Source: Georgenia ruanii (GTDB lineage Bacteria; Actinomycetota; Actinomycetes; Actinomycetales; Actinomycetaceae). Taken from it: DNA of 64,000 nt. The notes beneath the pieces were generated by a model. It ran no database searches. It saw only the letters and a list, made by a program, of their open reading frames with translations, and was not told the origin of the DNA. The translations under genes and the position numbers were made by a program. Every line of letters begins with the position of its first letter. The stretch's first letter is position 1. Shown here piece by piece: positions 27,759 through 36,991 of the stretch. Where the stretch lies: assembly GCF_009193175.1 (NCBI RefSeq), contig NZ_VUKE01000001.1, positions 1 to 64,000 on the forward strand, in the 5' to 3' direction.

Positions 27759-29329
27759 CAGGACGCGGACCGCGCGGCGGGCGCCTCGGTCCACGGGGTG
27801 CCCACGGACCGCACGTGGGCGGCCAGGTCCGGGTCGAGCCGGGCGTGCAGCCGGGTCCCGCCCTCGACGTACTCCTCGGCGAGGATCTCGCCGTCGGTGT
27901 GCGCGCGGGAGACGAGGTCGCCGCGGTCGTAGGGGACGACGACGTCGACCAGCTCCGTCGGGCGCGGCAGCAGCTCGGCGATGCGCCGGGCGAGCTCGTC
28001 GACGCCGCGGCCGGTGCGCGCGGACACCGCCACCGCGCCGGGGTAGCGGGTGCGCAGCGCGGCGATGTCCTCGGGAGCGGCCAGGTCGGCCTTGTTGAGC
28101 ACGATGAGCTCGGGCACGTCCGCCGCGCCGGGGATGTCGGCGATGACGGCGCGCACGGTGCGGACCTGTCCCTCGGGGTCGGGGTGGGCGGCGTCGACGA
28201 CGTGCATGATCAGGTCGGCGTCGGCGACCTCCTCGAGGGTGGAGCGGAAGGCCTCGACGAGCTCGGTGGGCAGGGAGCGGACGAAGCCGACCGTGTCGGT
28301 GAGGGTGTACTCGCGCCCGTCGGGGGTGCGCGCCCGGCGCACCGTGGGGTCCAGGGTGGCGAACAGGGCGTTCTCGACCAGGACGCCGGCGCCGGTGAGC
28401 CGGTTGAGCAGGGAGGACTTGCCCGCGTTCGTGTACCCGGCGATGGCCACCGAGGGGACCTGGTTGTGGCGCCGGGAGCCGCGCTTGGTCTCCCGCGCCG
28501 GGGCCATCTCCTTGATCTGCCGGCGCAGCCGGGCCATGCGGGTGCGGATGCGACGCCGGTCCAGCTCGATCTTCGTCTCACCGGGGCCGCGCGAGCCGAT
28601 CCCCGCGCCGCCGGCCACCCGGCCACCGGCCTGCCGGGACATCGACTCGCCCCAGCCGCGCAGCCGCGGGAGCAGGTACTCGAGCTGGGCCAGCTCCACC
28701 TGCGCCTTGCCCTCCCGGGACTTCGCGTGCTGGGCGAAGATGTCGAGGATCAGCGCGGTGCGGTCGATCACCTTGACCTTGACGATGTCCTCCAGGCCGC
28801 GGCGCTGGGACGGGGTGAGCTCGCCGTCGACGATGACGGTGTCCGCGCCGGCCGCCTGGACCATCTCGGCCAGCTCGGCGGCCTTCCCCGAGCCCAGGTA
28901 GGTGCCGGGGTCGGGGGTGGTGCGCCGCTGGAGCAGCCCGTCGAGCACGAGGGAGCCGGCCGTCTCGGCGAGGGCGGCCAGCTCGCGCAGCGAGACCTCC
29001 GCCATCTCCGCGCTCCCGGCGGACCACAGGCCGACGAGCACGACGCGCTCGAGGCGCAGCTGCCGGTACTCGACCTCGGTGACGTCCTCGAGCTCGGTGG
29101 ACAGCCCGCCGACCCGGCGCAGCGCCGCGCGCTCCTCGCGCTCGAGCTGGTCCCCGTCGTACTCCGCGTCCGCCGGCCCGCCGCCGTCGCCTGACTCCAG
29201 CGCCGTGCCCGCCGTCGACGTCAGGGACGCCCCCGCACGGGCCAGGATGCGGGCGACGACGTCCTCGGCCGCCCGCTGGGCGCCGGCGCCGTCCTGCTGC
29301 TCGTCCGGGGTGGGTGAGTTGGGGGTCAT
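27758..29329 (-). CDS. hflX: Ribosome-associated GTPase HflX
   Basis: GTPase that binds and splits stalled 70S ribosomes. The 523-residue protein has a variable acidic N-terminus, the HflX domain (RRTTPDPGTYLGSGKAAEL, DGELTPSQRRGLEDIVKVKVIDRTALILDIFAQHAKSREG pattern), a glycine-rich linker and the GTPase domain with G1 GYTNAGKSSLLN, G3 DTVGFVRSLP and G4 NKAD. ATG 29329 follows GGAAGGA. It overlaps the DinG-like gene by one base and belongs to the conserved hflX/miaA/dapF neighbourhood. Confidence 0.95.
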   Translation of the reverse strand: MTPNSPTPDEQQDGAGAQRAAEDVVARILARAGASLTSTAGTALESGDGGGPADAEYDGDQLEREERAALRRVGGLSTELEDVTEVEYRQLRLERVVLVGLWSAGSAEMAEVSLRELAALAETAGSLVLDGLLQRRTTPDPGTYLGSGKAAELAEMVQAAGADTVIVDGELTPSQRRGLEDIVKVKVIDRTALILDIFAQHAKSREGKAQVELAQLEYLLPRLRGWGESMSRQAGGRVAGGAGIGSRGPGETKIELDRRRIRTRMARLRRQIKEMAPARETKRGSRRHNQVPSVAIAGYTNAGKSSLLNRLTGAGVLVENALFATLDPTVRRARTPDGREYTLTDTVGFVRSLPTELVEAFRSTLEEVADADLIMHVVDAAHPDPEGQVRTVRAVIADIPGAADVPELIVLNKADLAAPEDIAALRTRYPGAVAVSARTGRGVDELARRIAELLPRPTELVDVVVPYDRGDLVSRAHTDGEILAEEYVEGGTRLHARLDPDLAAHVRSVGTPWTEAPAARSAS

Positions 29330-29450
29330 CTTGTCCTTCCGTGGGCTCCCCTCAGGATCCCACGCGGTGCGGGGGTGGGCCATCGTTTATCCCCAACGCC
29401 GGGCGGGCCGCTGATCATCCCACGGGGGCGGGGCGCCCGGGCCGCCCCGG

Positions 29451-29456
29451 TAGGTT
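29451..29456 (+). promoter_or_regulatory. -10 element (TAGGTT) of the methyltransferase gene
   Basis: TAGGTT ends 6 nt before GTG 29463 and predicts a leaderless transcript. Confidence 0.5.
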
Positions 29457-29462
29457 GGCGGC

Positions 29463-30089
29463 GTGAGCACGCCCGACCACTACTTCTCCGCCGAGCCCGC
29501 CTCCCCCGCCGAGCTCCGCCCGCTCCGGGTGCGCCTGCGCGGCCGGGACGTCGCCGTGCAGGTGGCGCCCGGGGTGTTCTCCGGCGACCGGCTCGACCTG
29601 GGCACCCGGGTGCTGCTCGACGCCGTCGACGACCCGCCGGAGACCGGCACCCTCGTCGACGTCGGCTGCGGCTGGGGCCCGATCACGCTCGCGATGGCGC
29701 TGGCCTCGCCGGCGGCGCGGGTCTACGGGGTCGACGTCAACCACCGGGCGGTGGACCTCACGGCGCGCAACGCCGCGGCGCTGGGCCTGGGCAACGTCAG
29801 CGCGCTGGACGCCGGCGAGGCGCTGGCGACCTTCCGCGCGCAGGGCACCCGCATCGACGAGCTCTGGTCGAACCCGCCCATCCGGGTCGGCAAGGCGGCC
29901 CTGCACGAGCTGCTCACCGCCTGGCTGGGCCTGCTCGCGCCGACCGGCAGGGCGCACCTGGTGGTGCAGAAGAACCTCGGGGCGGACTCGCTGCACCGCT
30001 GGCTGGCCGAGGAGCTCGGCGCGGACGTCACCCGCACGGCGAGCTCGAAGGGCTTCCGGGTCTTGACCGTGCGGCCGCGCCGCCCCTGA
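29463..30089 (+). CDS. RsmC-like class I methyltransferase
   Basis: A 208-residue SAM-dependent methyltransferase. It starts DHYFSAEPASPAELRPLRV, has SAM motif I LVDVGCGWGPITLAMAL and the NPPI motif (LWSNPPIRVGKAALH) typical of N-methylating enzymes. It corresponds to the catalytic half of RsmC (16S rRNA m2G1207), which in actinobacteria is often this short form. The exact target is inferred. It is divergent from hflX, and the next gene is convergent. Confidence 0.85.
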   Translation: MSTPDHYFSAEPASPAELRPLRVRLRGRDVAVQVAPGVFSGDRLDLGTRVLLDAVDDPPETGTLVDVGCGWGPITLAMALASPAARVYGVDVNHRAVDLTARNAAALGLGNVSALDAGEALATFRAQGTRIDELWSNPPIRVGKAALHELLTAWLGLLAPTGRAHLVVQKNLGADSLHRWLAEELGADVTRTASSKGFRVLTVRPRRP

Positions 30090-30152
30090 CCGGTCCCGTG
30101 CTGGGGCGGCGGGCGCGCACGCGGACCCGCCAGGAGGCGGCGTCGGCCCCGC

Positions 30153-31448
30153 TCAGCCCGCGTCCAGCATCGCCACGGCCGCCGGGACGATGGGGTGCAG
30201 CATCTCCGGCAGGCGGTAGGTGTCCCCCTCCCGCTCCACGACGCCGAGCGACGCGAGCTTCGCCAGGTCGCTCGCGATGAACCGGGTGCCGAGCTCGTCC
30301 GCTCCCCACGGCCGGGTGTCCAGCCCCGGGGAGACGGCGGTGAGCCCGGCGGGTTCCGCCGCCCGCATCAGCGCTCCGACGGCGAGGTCGGGAACGGTGG
30401 CGCGATACTCCTCGGCTCCGCGCTCCAGGAAGGCATGGAGCACGGCCGCGTGCAGGGACGCCGCCGCGGCACTGATGCCTGCGGCGTCCGGCTCGGGCAG
30501 CGCCTCCTCCCCGGGCGTCACGTGCTTGTCGCCGACCTCGAGGTATCCCAGCCGGACGAGGGCCACCCAGAGCAGGACCAGCTCGCCGACCTTCCACATC
30601 GACGTCGGGCTCGGGTTCCCCTCGATACCGAGCAGAGAGACGACCTCGGCGGTGTCCGCCCGCCGGAGGGCCCCCGTGCTCGTGAGCTGCCGGCTCTCGC
30701 CGACCCAGCCCAGCAGTGCGCGGGCCCGTCGCCAGAGCGGGGACCGGGCGAACCAGGCGGCAGCCGCGTCGGCGTCGAAGGGCCCCGTCGAGAGCGCGCA
30801 GGCGTCCGGCTCGTGTCCCAGCGTCGCCGGCCAGGCCCACACGTGCTTCCCCGGCTCGTCGAACACCGTGCCGTCGGTGATGGCGACCCGCTCCTCGTAG
30901 GGCAGGTTGTTGAAGCGCTCCAAGAAGGCGGCGAGCTGGGCGGGGTCGGCGACGTCCACGCCGAGCTCCGTGGCGTACTCGAGCACGTTGCCGCCCATCG
31001 AGCGGCGGGCGGGGTCCTGGAGCGCCCGCGGCACCTCGCCGGCCAGCTCCTCCATCAGGGCCGTCAGGCCGGCGTCGCTCAGCGCCGAGCGGAAGCGGCC
31101 GGTGGAGAGCAGGAAGCTGAAGAACAGCGTCATCGCCGGGACGAGCAGCCGGGCGTCGTCGGCGCTGGTGGCGACCCTCCGGGGGAAGGCCTCGGTCAAG
31201 ACGTGGCGGATCTCCTGCTCCGTCCACGCGGTGGGGTCGGGCGAGCCGAGCTGCTCGCGCTTGAGGTCGATGGCGCGCTCGACGAGCCACGTGCTGTCCT
31301 CGATGAAGAGGTCGAGCTCGCGGGCCCACTCCTCCAGCTCGGCGAGCAGCGCGGGCACGGCCACGGGGGCGGCGTGCCGGTCCGGCGCACCCTGGTGGCG
31401 ACGCCGCTGCGAGGGCGTCTTGCGGGGCTTGGGCTTCTTCTTGGGCAT
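30153..31448 (-). CDS. Unrecognised actinobacterial protein downstream of dapF
   Basis: A 431-residue soluble protein I cannot assign. The first ~25 residues are Lys/Arg/Pro-rich, then the chain is mainly helical and acidic. The segment LLGWVGESRQLTSTGALRRADTAEVVSLLG resembles a short module (W-hG--R-LT-TG-LR-AD---hV-LLG) I have seen in other uncharacterised actinobacterial proteins, followed by a wing-like C-terminal part (DLAKLASLGVVEREGDTYRLPEMLH). It starts 33 nt after the dapF stop with GGAGGAA, so it is likely the last gene of the miaA-dapF transcript. Confidence 0.8.
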   Translation of the reverse strand: MPKKKPKPRKTPSQRRRHQGAPDRHAAPVAVPALLAELEEWARELDLFIEDSTWLVERAIDLKREQLGSPDPTAWTEQEIRHVLTEAFPRRVATSADDARLLVPAMTLFFSFLLSTGRFRSALSDAGLTALMEELAGEVPRALQDPARRSMGGNVLEYATELGVDVADPAQLAAFLERFNNLPYEERVAITDGTVFDEPGKHVWAWPATLGHEPDACALSTGPFDADAAAAWFARSPLWRRARALLGWVGESRQLTSTGALRRADTAEVVSLLGIEGNPSPTSMWKVGELVLLWVALVRLGYLEVGDKHVTPGEEALPEPDAAGISAAAASLHAAVLHAFLERGAEEYRATVPDLAVGALMRAAEPAGLTAVSPGLDTRPWGADELGTRFIASDLAKLASLGVVEREGDTYRLPEMLHPIVPAAVAMLDAG

Positions 31449-31481
31449 CGACGTTCCTCCGGGATGGGGGCCGGCGCGTGG

Positions 31482-32396
31482 TCAGCCGAGCAGCGTCACG
31501 TCGGCGGTGAGCACCGCTGGACCGGTCAGGGTCACGGTGTCGCCGAGCACCCGCACGGTGACCTGCCCGCCGGGCACGAGCACCTGCCAGGCGTCCGGGG
31601 CGCCGTCCCCGGCCCAGGCCCGCACCGCGAGCGCGGCGGCGCAGGTGCCGGTGCCGCAGGAGCGGGTCTCCCCCACCCCGCGCTCGAGCACGCGCATGCG
31701 GATCCGGCCCACCGCCCCGCCGTCGCCGCCGCTCTCGCCGAGCGGGACGACGAGCTCGAGGTTCGTGCCCTCGGGCGGGACCGGGTCGTAGGTGGGCCGG
31801 GCGGTGAGCACCGCGCCGGCCAGCTCGGTCTCGTCGGGCAGGGCGACGACGGTGTGCGGGTTCGGCACGGTGACCCGCAGCCCGCCGCGCGGCCCGCCGA
31901 GCCCGGGCACGCCGACGACGACGTCGTAGCCGGCGCTGACCGCCGCCTGGCCGCCCGGCATGGCCCAGCGGCCCATCTCCACGGTGTACAGCTCGCCGTC
32001 GAAGGTGACCCTTCGGGGGCCGCCGCGGGTGCCGACGACGACCGTCTCGCCGGCGGCGAGCGCGACGAGGCCGCGCTCGCGCAGGTAATGGACGAACACG
32101 CGCACGCCGTTGCCGCACATCTCGGCCAGCGAGCCGTCGGCGTTGCGGTAGTCCATGAACCACTCCGCGGCCGGGTCCTCGGCCAGCACCGTCCGCCCCT
32201 CGGGCACGGCCGCGGACCGCACGACGCGGATGAGGCCGTCCGCGCCGAGGCCGGCGTGGCGGTCGCAGACGGCGGCGACCTCGGCGGCGGTGAGGGCGAG
32301 CAGCCCGTCCGGGTCGGGCACGAGGACGAAGTCGTTCTCGGTGCCGTGGCCCGTGGTCAGGGCGCGCCCGGCCAGGGCCCCGAAGGTGGTGGTCAT
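31482..32396 (-). CDS. dapF: Diaminopimelate epimerase DapF
   Basis: Converts LL- to meso-diaminopimelate in lysine synthesis. The 304 residues contain TGHGTENDFVLV and both catalytic cysteines, in EMCGNGVRVF and RSCGTGTCAAAL, with the substrate-binding VPNPHTVV. Because MurE here may not use meso-diaminopimelate, the main role is probably the supply of lysine (inference). ATG 32396 overlaps the miaA stop (ATGA). Confidence 0.96.
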   Translation of the reverse strand: MTTTFGALAGRALTTGHGTENDFVLVPDPDGLLALTAAEVAAVCDRHAGLGADGLIRVVRSAAVPEGRTVLAEDPAAEWFMDYRNADGSLAEMCGNGVRVFVHYLRERGLVALAAGETVVVGTRGGPRRVTFDGELYTVEMGRWAMPGGQAAVSAGYDVVVGVPGLGGPRGGLRVTVPNPHTVVALPDETELAGAVLTARPTYDPVPPEGTNLELVVPLGESGGDGGAVGRIRMRVLERGVGETRSCGTGTCAAALAVRAWAGDGAPDAWQVLVPGGQVTVRVLGDTVTLTGPAVLTADVTLLG

Positions 32397-33430
32397 AGGC
32401 CCAGGGTACGCAGCGCCTGGTCACGCAGGTCGGTGGCGTCCGCCACGGGCAGCCAGGTGATGCGCGGGTCGCGGCGGAACCACTTCTCCTGCCGGCGGGC
32501 CAGCTGGCGGGTGGCCACGACGATCGCGGCGGTGGCCTCCTCCCGGCTGAGCCGCCCGGCGACGACCTCGGCGGCCTGGGCGTAGCCGACGGCGCGGCGG
32601 GCGGTGGGCCCCTCGGCCAGCCCCTGGGCGAGCAACGCCTCGGTCTCCTCGACCAGCCCCTCGCGCATCATCTGCTCGGCCCGTGCCGCGATGCGCGCGT
32701 CGAGCTCGGGCCGCGGGACGGCGATGGCGAGCTGGACCGCGGGCACGGCGTAGACGTGCTCGGGCAGGCGCGCGGAGAACTTCTCCCCGGTCAGGGCGAT
32801 CACCTCGAGGGCGCGGACCACCCGGCGGGTGTTGCGCGGGTCGATGCGGGCCGCGGCCTCGGGGTCGAGCCGGGCGAGCTCGTCGTGCAGGGGGCGGGTG
32901 CCCAGCCGCTCGGCGCGGGCCTCCAGCTCGGCGCGCACGCCGGGGTCGGTGCCGGGGAAGTCCAGGTGGTCGAGCGCGGCGCGCACGTACAGGCCCGAGC
33001 CGCCCACCAGCAGCGGCACCCGCCCCCGCCGCCGGATCGCGGCGAGGTCGGCGCGCGCGGCGCCCTGGTAGGCGGCGACGGTGGCCTCCTCGCGCACGTC
33101 GAGGACGTCGAGCTGGTGGTGGGCGACGCCGCGCCGCTCGGCCACCGGCAGCTTGGCGGTGCCGACGTCCATGCCGCGGTAGAGCTGCATGGCGTCGGCG
33201 TTGACGACCTCCGCCGCCCCCGGCCCGCCGAGCGCCTCGGCGAGGTCGAGTGCGAGCGCGGACTTGCCCGTCGCGGTCATCCCCACCACGGCCACGACCG
33301 GGCCGGTCGCGGGTCCGGGCGCCGGGTCCCCGCCGGTGCCGGCCAGGGGCCCGGGCGCGGGGTTCGCGCCGGTGCCGCCCTGGGGCCCGGGCGCGGGGTC
33401 GGCCGCCGGCGCGGACGTGAAGTCGTGCAC
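32393..33430 (-). CDS. miaA: tRNA dimethylallyltransferase MiaA
   Basis: Transfers dimethylallyl to N6 of A37 in tRNAs reading UNN codons; MiaB then methylthiolates it, and miaB is 3.5 kb away. The 345 residues have the P-loop GMTATGKSALALDLAEALG, NADAMQLYRGMDVGTAKLP, VGGSGLYVRAALDHLDFPG and DPRNTRRVVRALEV. The N-terminal ~42 residues are an unusual Pro/Gly repeat absent from most MiaA. GTG 33430 lies 8 nt after a TAGGTT -10, so the extension may be translated; no later start is evident before the P-loop. Confidence 0.93.
   Translation of the reverse strand: MHDFTSAPAADPAPGPQGGTGANPAPGPLAGTGGDPAPGPATGPVVAVVGMTATGKSALALDLAEALGGPGAAEVVNADAMQLYRGMDVGTAKLPVAERRGVAHHQLDVLDVREEATVAAYQGAARADLAAIRRRGRVPLLVGGSGLYVRAALDHLDFPGTDPGVRAELEARAERLGTRPLHDELARLDPEAAARIDPRNTRRVVRALEVIALTGEKFSARLPEHVYAVPAVQLAIAVPRPELDARIAARAEQMMREGLVEETEALLAQGLAEGPTARRAVGYAQAAEVVAGRLSREEATAAIVVATRQLARRQEKWFRRDPRITWLPVADATDLRDQALRTLGL
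33311..33400 (-). repeat. 36-bp in-frame minisatellite in the miaA N-terminus
   Basis: Two and a half copies of a 12-residue repeat of the form (D/N)PAPGPxxGTGx occupy miaA residues 11-40. At DNA level the period is 36 bp, similar to the 35-bp repeats elsewhere in the window. It precedes the catalytic P-loop. Confidence 0.75.
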
Positions 33431-33438
33431 GATCGTCC

Positions 33439-33479
33439 AACCTACCGGCGGGGCGCGCGGGGGGCGTCGCGCGTACGCT
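33439..33479. promoter_or_regulatory. Divergent leaderless promoters of miaA and the first YbjN gene
   Basis: TAGGTT on the minus strand (33439-33444) ends 8 nt before the miaA GTG. TACGCT on the plus strand (33474-33479) ends 7 nt before ATG 33487. The second also decides the YbjN start, because an alternative GTG at 33481 would be only one base after the -10. Confidence 0.5.
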
Positions 33480-33486
33480 CGTGACC

Positions 33487-34011
33487 ATGGCCAGGCCCGG
33501 TTTCGACGATGCGGGGCGGCCCGCGGGCGGGCCCGGCGCCGCCACCGGCGCGGCCGCGGCCCGCGACGTCGTCCTCCCCCTCACGCAGGCGCGCGTGGCC
33601 GCCGTCCTCGAGGAGCTCGACTACCCGCTCTTCCAGGACCGCAACGGCGACCTCGGCGCGATGTGGGCGCAGGCCGTCTTCCACATCTACCTCCTCGGCC
33701 CGGACGAGTCGGTGCTGCAGGTGCGCGGCTCCTGGCACCGCCGCCTCGCGCTGGAACGGCTCGGCGAGGTGCTGGCGCTCGTGGACGGCTGGAACCGCGA
33801 GTACGTCGGGCCCAAGTGCTACGTGCGGGTGCTCGACGACGGCCGGCTCAGCGTCGTCGCGGAGGTCTCCACCCCGCTCGGGGCGGGGGTGAGCGACAGC
33901 CAGCTCGCCCGGCTCGTCCAGCGCGGCGTGGGGCAGGGCATGCGGATGATGCGCGACCTGGAGCTGCAGTACCCCGACCCGGCCGAGACCTCGCCGGGCG
34001 GGATGTCGTGA
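33487..34011 (+). CDS. YbjN domain protein 1
   Basis: A 174-residue soluble protein of the YbjN (DUF1790) fold: after an Ala/Gly-rich leader comes VVLPLTQARVAAVLEELDYPLFQDRNGDLGAMW, FHIYLLGPDESVLQVRGSW, NREYVGPKCYVRVLDDGRLSVVAEVSTPLGAGVSDSQL. The fold resembles type III secretion chaperones, and its function is unknown in actinobacteria. It overlaps the next gene by four bases (GTGA), and the second gene has the same fold. Confidence 0.82.
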   Translation: MARPGFDDAGRPAGGPGAATGAAAARDVVLPLTQARVAAVLEELDYPLFQDRNGDLGAMWAQAVFHIYLLGPDESVLQVRGSWHRRLALERLGEVLALVDGWNREYVGPKCYVRVLDDGRLSVVAEVSTPLGAGVSDSQLARLVQRGVGQGMRMMRDLELQYPDPAETSPGGMS

Positions 34012-34595
34012 GCCGGTGGTCGTGGTGGCGCCGCGGCGGCGAGGGGCCCCCGGACGCCGGACGCAGCGCCACCGACAACCTCCAGCGGGCCGCCGACGGG
34101 CGGGAGGATGCCCGGCCGGCGCGCGACACCGGGCGGCGCCCGCCCGGGCCGCCACCGGTGCGCACCTCGCCGGTGACCGCGGCCCGGCTGCTCGAGATCA
34201 TCACCGACCGCGGCTATCACGTGCGCACCGAGCCGGACGGCTCGCTGACCGGGGTGTGGGACGGCTACCAGTTCCACATCCGCCTGGCCGGGGAGGAGCA
34301 GGACTTCCTCAGCGTGCGCGGCCTGTGGGGCCGGCTCGTGCCGGAGGAGCTGCGCGGCGCGGTCGCGCAGGCCGCCAACGACTGGAACCGCGACAAGATC
34401 TGGCCCACCGTCTTCACCGCCCCCACCCCCGACGGGGTGGGGGTGCGCACCGAGATCATGGCCGACGTCGGCGCCGGCGCGACCGACCGTCAGCTGCTCG
34501 ACATCATCGAGGGCGGGCTGTCCGCGGGCGTGCAGTTCTTCCAGGCGCTGGGTCGGTCCATGCCGCCGATCGAGGAGCCCTCGCCGGAGGTGTGA
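34008..34595 (+). CDS. YbjN domain protein 2
   Basis: A 195-residue paralogue of the preceding gene. A ~58-residue charged, Pro/Arg-rich leader (VSRWSWWRRGGEGPPDAG) precedes the YbjN domain: ARLLEIITDRGYHVRTEPDGSLTGVWDGYQFHIRLAGEEQDFLSVRG, NDWNRDKIWPTVF, and RTEIMADVGAGATDRQLLDIIEGG. GTG 34008 overlaps the stop of YbjN 1, so the two are translationally coupled and may form a heterodimer (inference). Confidence 0.82.
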   Translation: MSRWSWWRRGGEGPPDAGRSATDNLQRAADGREDARPARDTGRRPPGPPPVRTSPVTAARLLEIITDRGYHVRTEPDGSLTGVWDGYQFHIRLAGEEQDFLSVRGLWGRLVPEELRGAVAQAANDWNRDKIWPTVFTAPTPDGVGVRTEIMADVGAGATDRQLLDIIEGGLSAGVQFFQALGRSMPPIEEPSPEV

Positions 34596-34620
34596 GCCGG
34601 AGGGCGGGCGGAGGACAGCG

Positions 34621-35397
34621 ATGACGACGTGGACGCCCGAGCGGGTCGGCGCGGCTGCCGCGGAGTGGGTGCGGGTGCCGCCGGACGCGACGGACCTCTC
34701 CACGGCCGACTACCGCCTCGTCCTCTCCCCCACCGACCTGGACTGCCCCGCCCAGGTGCCGCGGACCACCTCCGCGCGCCCGGCCGCGGACCTCGTGGCG
34801 GAGGTGCTCGCCCGGGTGCGCACGCTGGGGGCGCCGGCCCTGTGCTGGTGGGTGCCCGACGACGCCGCCGACCTCGCGGCGGCGCTGCGCCAACGGGGCG
34901 GCGTCGTGACCGACGAGGTCGAGGTGCTGGCCCGCGACCTGGCCGACGGCGTGCCCGACCTCGCCGTCCCGCCGGACGTGACGGCCACGACGGTGACCGA
35001 GCCGCGCGCCCTGCTCGACTGGCACCGGGTCGCCGCGGCGCTGTGGGGCACCCCCGAACCCAAGGCCGGGCACGTCGCGGCGGCGCTGGCCGAGGTGGCC
35101 GCCGAGCGGGCCCGCGGGGAGCTGCGCGTGGTCGGCTACGTCGGGACGGAACCGACCACGGCCGCCGCGTGCACCCTGGCCGGCCCGGTCGTGCGCCTGG
35201 GGGGCGCCGGCACGCTGCCCGCCTGGCGGGGGCGGGGCGCCTACCGCGCCGTCCTGGGCGAGCGGCTGGCGCAGGCGCACTGGCGCGGGCTCACCCTGGC
35301 CCTGGTCAAGGCCCGGGTGGCCTCCGCCGGGCCGATCCTGCGGTCGGTCGGGTTCACCGCGTACGGCCGCGAGCGCCGCTACACCCTGCCGGTGTGA
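34621..35397 (+). CDS. GNAT family N-acetyltransferase
   Basis: A 258-residue protein whose C-terminal half holds a GNAT acetyl-CoA fold: LRVVGYVGTEPTTAAACTLAG, then the binding loop LPAWRGRGAYRAVLGERLAQAH and PILRSVGFTAYGRERRYTLPV. The loop has RGRGAYR in place of the usual Q/RxxGxG/A pattern. The N-terminal half is less conserved and may be a degenerate second GNAT domain. The substrate is unknown. ATG 34621 follows GGAGGA, and the gene is convergent with miaB, 22 nt away. Confidence 0.78.
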   Translation: MTTWTPERVGAAAAEWVRVPPDATDLSTADYRLVLSPTDLDCPAQVPRTTSARPAADLVAEVLARVRTLGAPALCWWVPDDAADLAAALRQRGGVVTDEVEVLARDLADGVPDLAVPPDVTATTVTEPRALLDWHRVAAALWGTPEPKAGHVAAALAEVAAERARGELRVVGYVGTEPTTAAACTLAGPVVRLGGAGTLPAWRGRGAYRAVLGERLAQAHWRGLTLALVKARVASAGPILRSVGFTAYGRERRYTLPV

Positions 35398-35419
35398 CGT
35401 CCGGACCGGCGGCGCCGCG

Positions 35420-36982
35420 TCAGCGGCGAAGCGAGGGCATGCCGAGGGTCACCGGCCCGGCCGCCGGCGCGGCGTGCCCGTGCGGCTCCTCCACGAGCCC
35501 GGCGCGGCGCTCCCAGGCGTCGCCGGCGCGCGTGCGGCGCAGCCGGTAGGTCCCGCCGGTGAGCGCCGAGTCCGCCACCAGGTGGTGCGGCGCGCCGTGG
35601 GTGACCTCGACGGTGACCATGTCCCCCGGCCGGGGCCGGTCGGCCTCGGGCAGGCCCGCGGGCAGGGCCACGTGGACGAGCCGGTTGTCCGCCGCGCGGC
35701 CGGTGATGCGGTGGGTGGCGCCGTCCTTGCGGCCCTCGCCCTCGGCGACGAGGACGTCGACCGTGCGCCCGACCTGGCGCTCGTTCTCCTCCGTGGAGAT
35801 GCGCTGCTGGAGGGCGAGGAGGCGCTGGTAGCGCTCGGTCACGACCTCGGCGGGCACCTGGTCCTCGCGGTCCGCGGCCGGGGTGCCGGGCCGCCGGGAG
35901 TACTGGAAGGTGAACGCGGAGGAGAACCGGCTCGCCTCGACGACGTCGAGCGTGGCCTGGAAGTCCTCCTCGGTCTCACCCGGGAAGCCGACGATGATGT
36001 CGGTGGTGATGGCGGCGTCGGGGATGGCCGCGCGCACGCGGTCGATGATGCCGAGGTACTTCGCCTGCCGGTAGGAGCGGCGCATGGCGCGCAGCACCGC
36101 GTCGGAGCCGGACTGCAGCGGCATGTGCAGGCTCGGCATGACGTTGGGCGTCTCGGCCATCGCGACGATGACGTCGTCGGTGAAGGCGGCCGGGTGCGGG
36201 GAGGTGAACCGGACCCGCTCGAGCCCCTCGATCTCCCCGCAGGCGCGCAGCAGCTTGGCGAAGGCGCCGCGGTCGCCGAAGCCCACCCCGTAGCTGTTGA
36301 CGTTCTGCCCGAGCAGGGTCACCTCGATGGCGCCCTGGGCGACGACGGCCTGCACCTCGGCGAGCACGTCGCCGGGCCGCCGGTCGCGCTCCTTGCCGCG
36401 CAGGTGCGGCACGATGCAGAAGGTGCAGGTGTTGTTGCAGCCCACGGACACCGACACGAACGCCGCGTAGGCCGACTCGCGCCGGGTGGGCAGGGTGGAG
36501 GGGAAGACCTTGAGCGCCTCCTCGATCTCCACCTGCGCCTCGGCGTTGTGCCGGGCGCGCTCGAGCAGCGCGGGCAGCACGTCGAGGTTGTGCGTGCCCA
36601 GGACGACGTCGACCCACGGCGCCTTCTCGACGATGCCGGCGCGCATCTGCTGGGCCAGGCACCCGCCGACGGCGATCTGCATGCCCGGCCGCTCGCGCTT
36701 GACCGAGGCGAGCTGGCCGAGGTTGCCGAACAGGCGGGTGGCGGCGTTCTCGCGCACCGAGCAGGTGTTGAGGATCACCACGTCCGCGCCGCCGTCGCCG
36801 GCCTCGGTGGCCCGCGCGGCGGCCTCGGGGACGGACTCGACCGGCACGTACCCCCGCTCCTCGAGCAGCCCGGCGAGGCGCTCGGAGTCGTGGACGTTCA
36901 TCTGGCAGCCCAGCGTGCGCACGAGGTACGTGCGTGGGGCGGTGCGGGCGGGGGCGGCGTGGGCCGGTGGAGCAGCAGTCAT
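35420..36982 (-). CDS. miaB: tRNA-2-methylthio-N6-dimethylallyladenosine synthase MiaB
   Basis: Radical SAM methylthiotransferase that completes ms2i6A37 after MiaA. The 520 residues have the UPF0004 domain with cluster Cys in [26 protein letters not shown] and GGCLAQ. The radical SAM CxxxCxxC is [22 protein letters not shown], then [21 protein letters not shown] and a C-terminal TRAM domain. ATG 36982 lies 9 nt after TACACT. In many actinobacteria miaB follows recA-recX directly; here six kb separate them. Confidence 0.95.
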   Translation of the reverse strand: MTAAPPAHAAPARTAPRTYLVRTLGCQMNVHDSERLAGLLEERGYVPVESVPEAAARATEAGDGGADVVILNTCSVRENAATRLFGNLGQLASVKRERPGMQIAVGGCLAQQMRAGIVEKAPWVDVVLGTHNLDVLPALLERARHNAEAQVEIEEALKVFPSTLPTRRESAYAAFVSVSVGCNNTCTFCIVPHLRGKERDRRPGDVLAEVQAVVAQGAIEVTLLGQNVNSYGVGFGDRGAFAKLLRACGEIEGLERVRFTSPHPAAFTDDVIVAMAETPNVMPSLHMPLQSGSDAVLRAMRRSYRQAKYLGIIDRVRAAIPDAAITTDIIVGFPGETEEDFQATLDVVEASRFSSAFTFQYSRRPGTPAADREDQVPAEVVTERYQRLLALQQRISTEENERQVGRTVDVLVAEGEGRKDGATHRITGRAADNRLVHVALPAGLPEADRPRPGDMVTVEVTHGAPHHLVADSALTGGTYRLRRTRAGDAWERRAGLVEEPHGHAAPAAGPVTLGMPSLRR

Positions 36983-36991
36983 CGTGGCAGA

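Noticed and set aside
30127-30140. Terminator hairpin between the methyltransferase and the gene at 30153
   Set aside because: The stem is only 5 bp (CCGCC/GGCGG) and such short stems are abundant in this composition.
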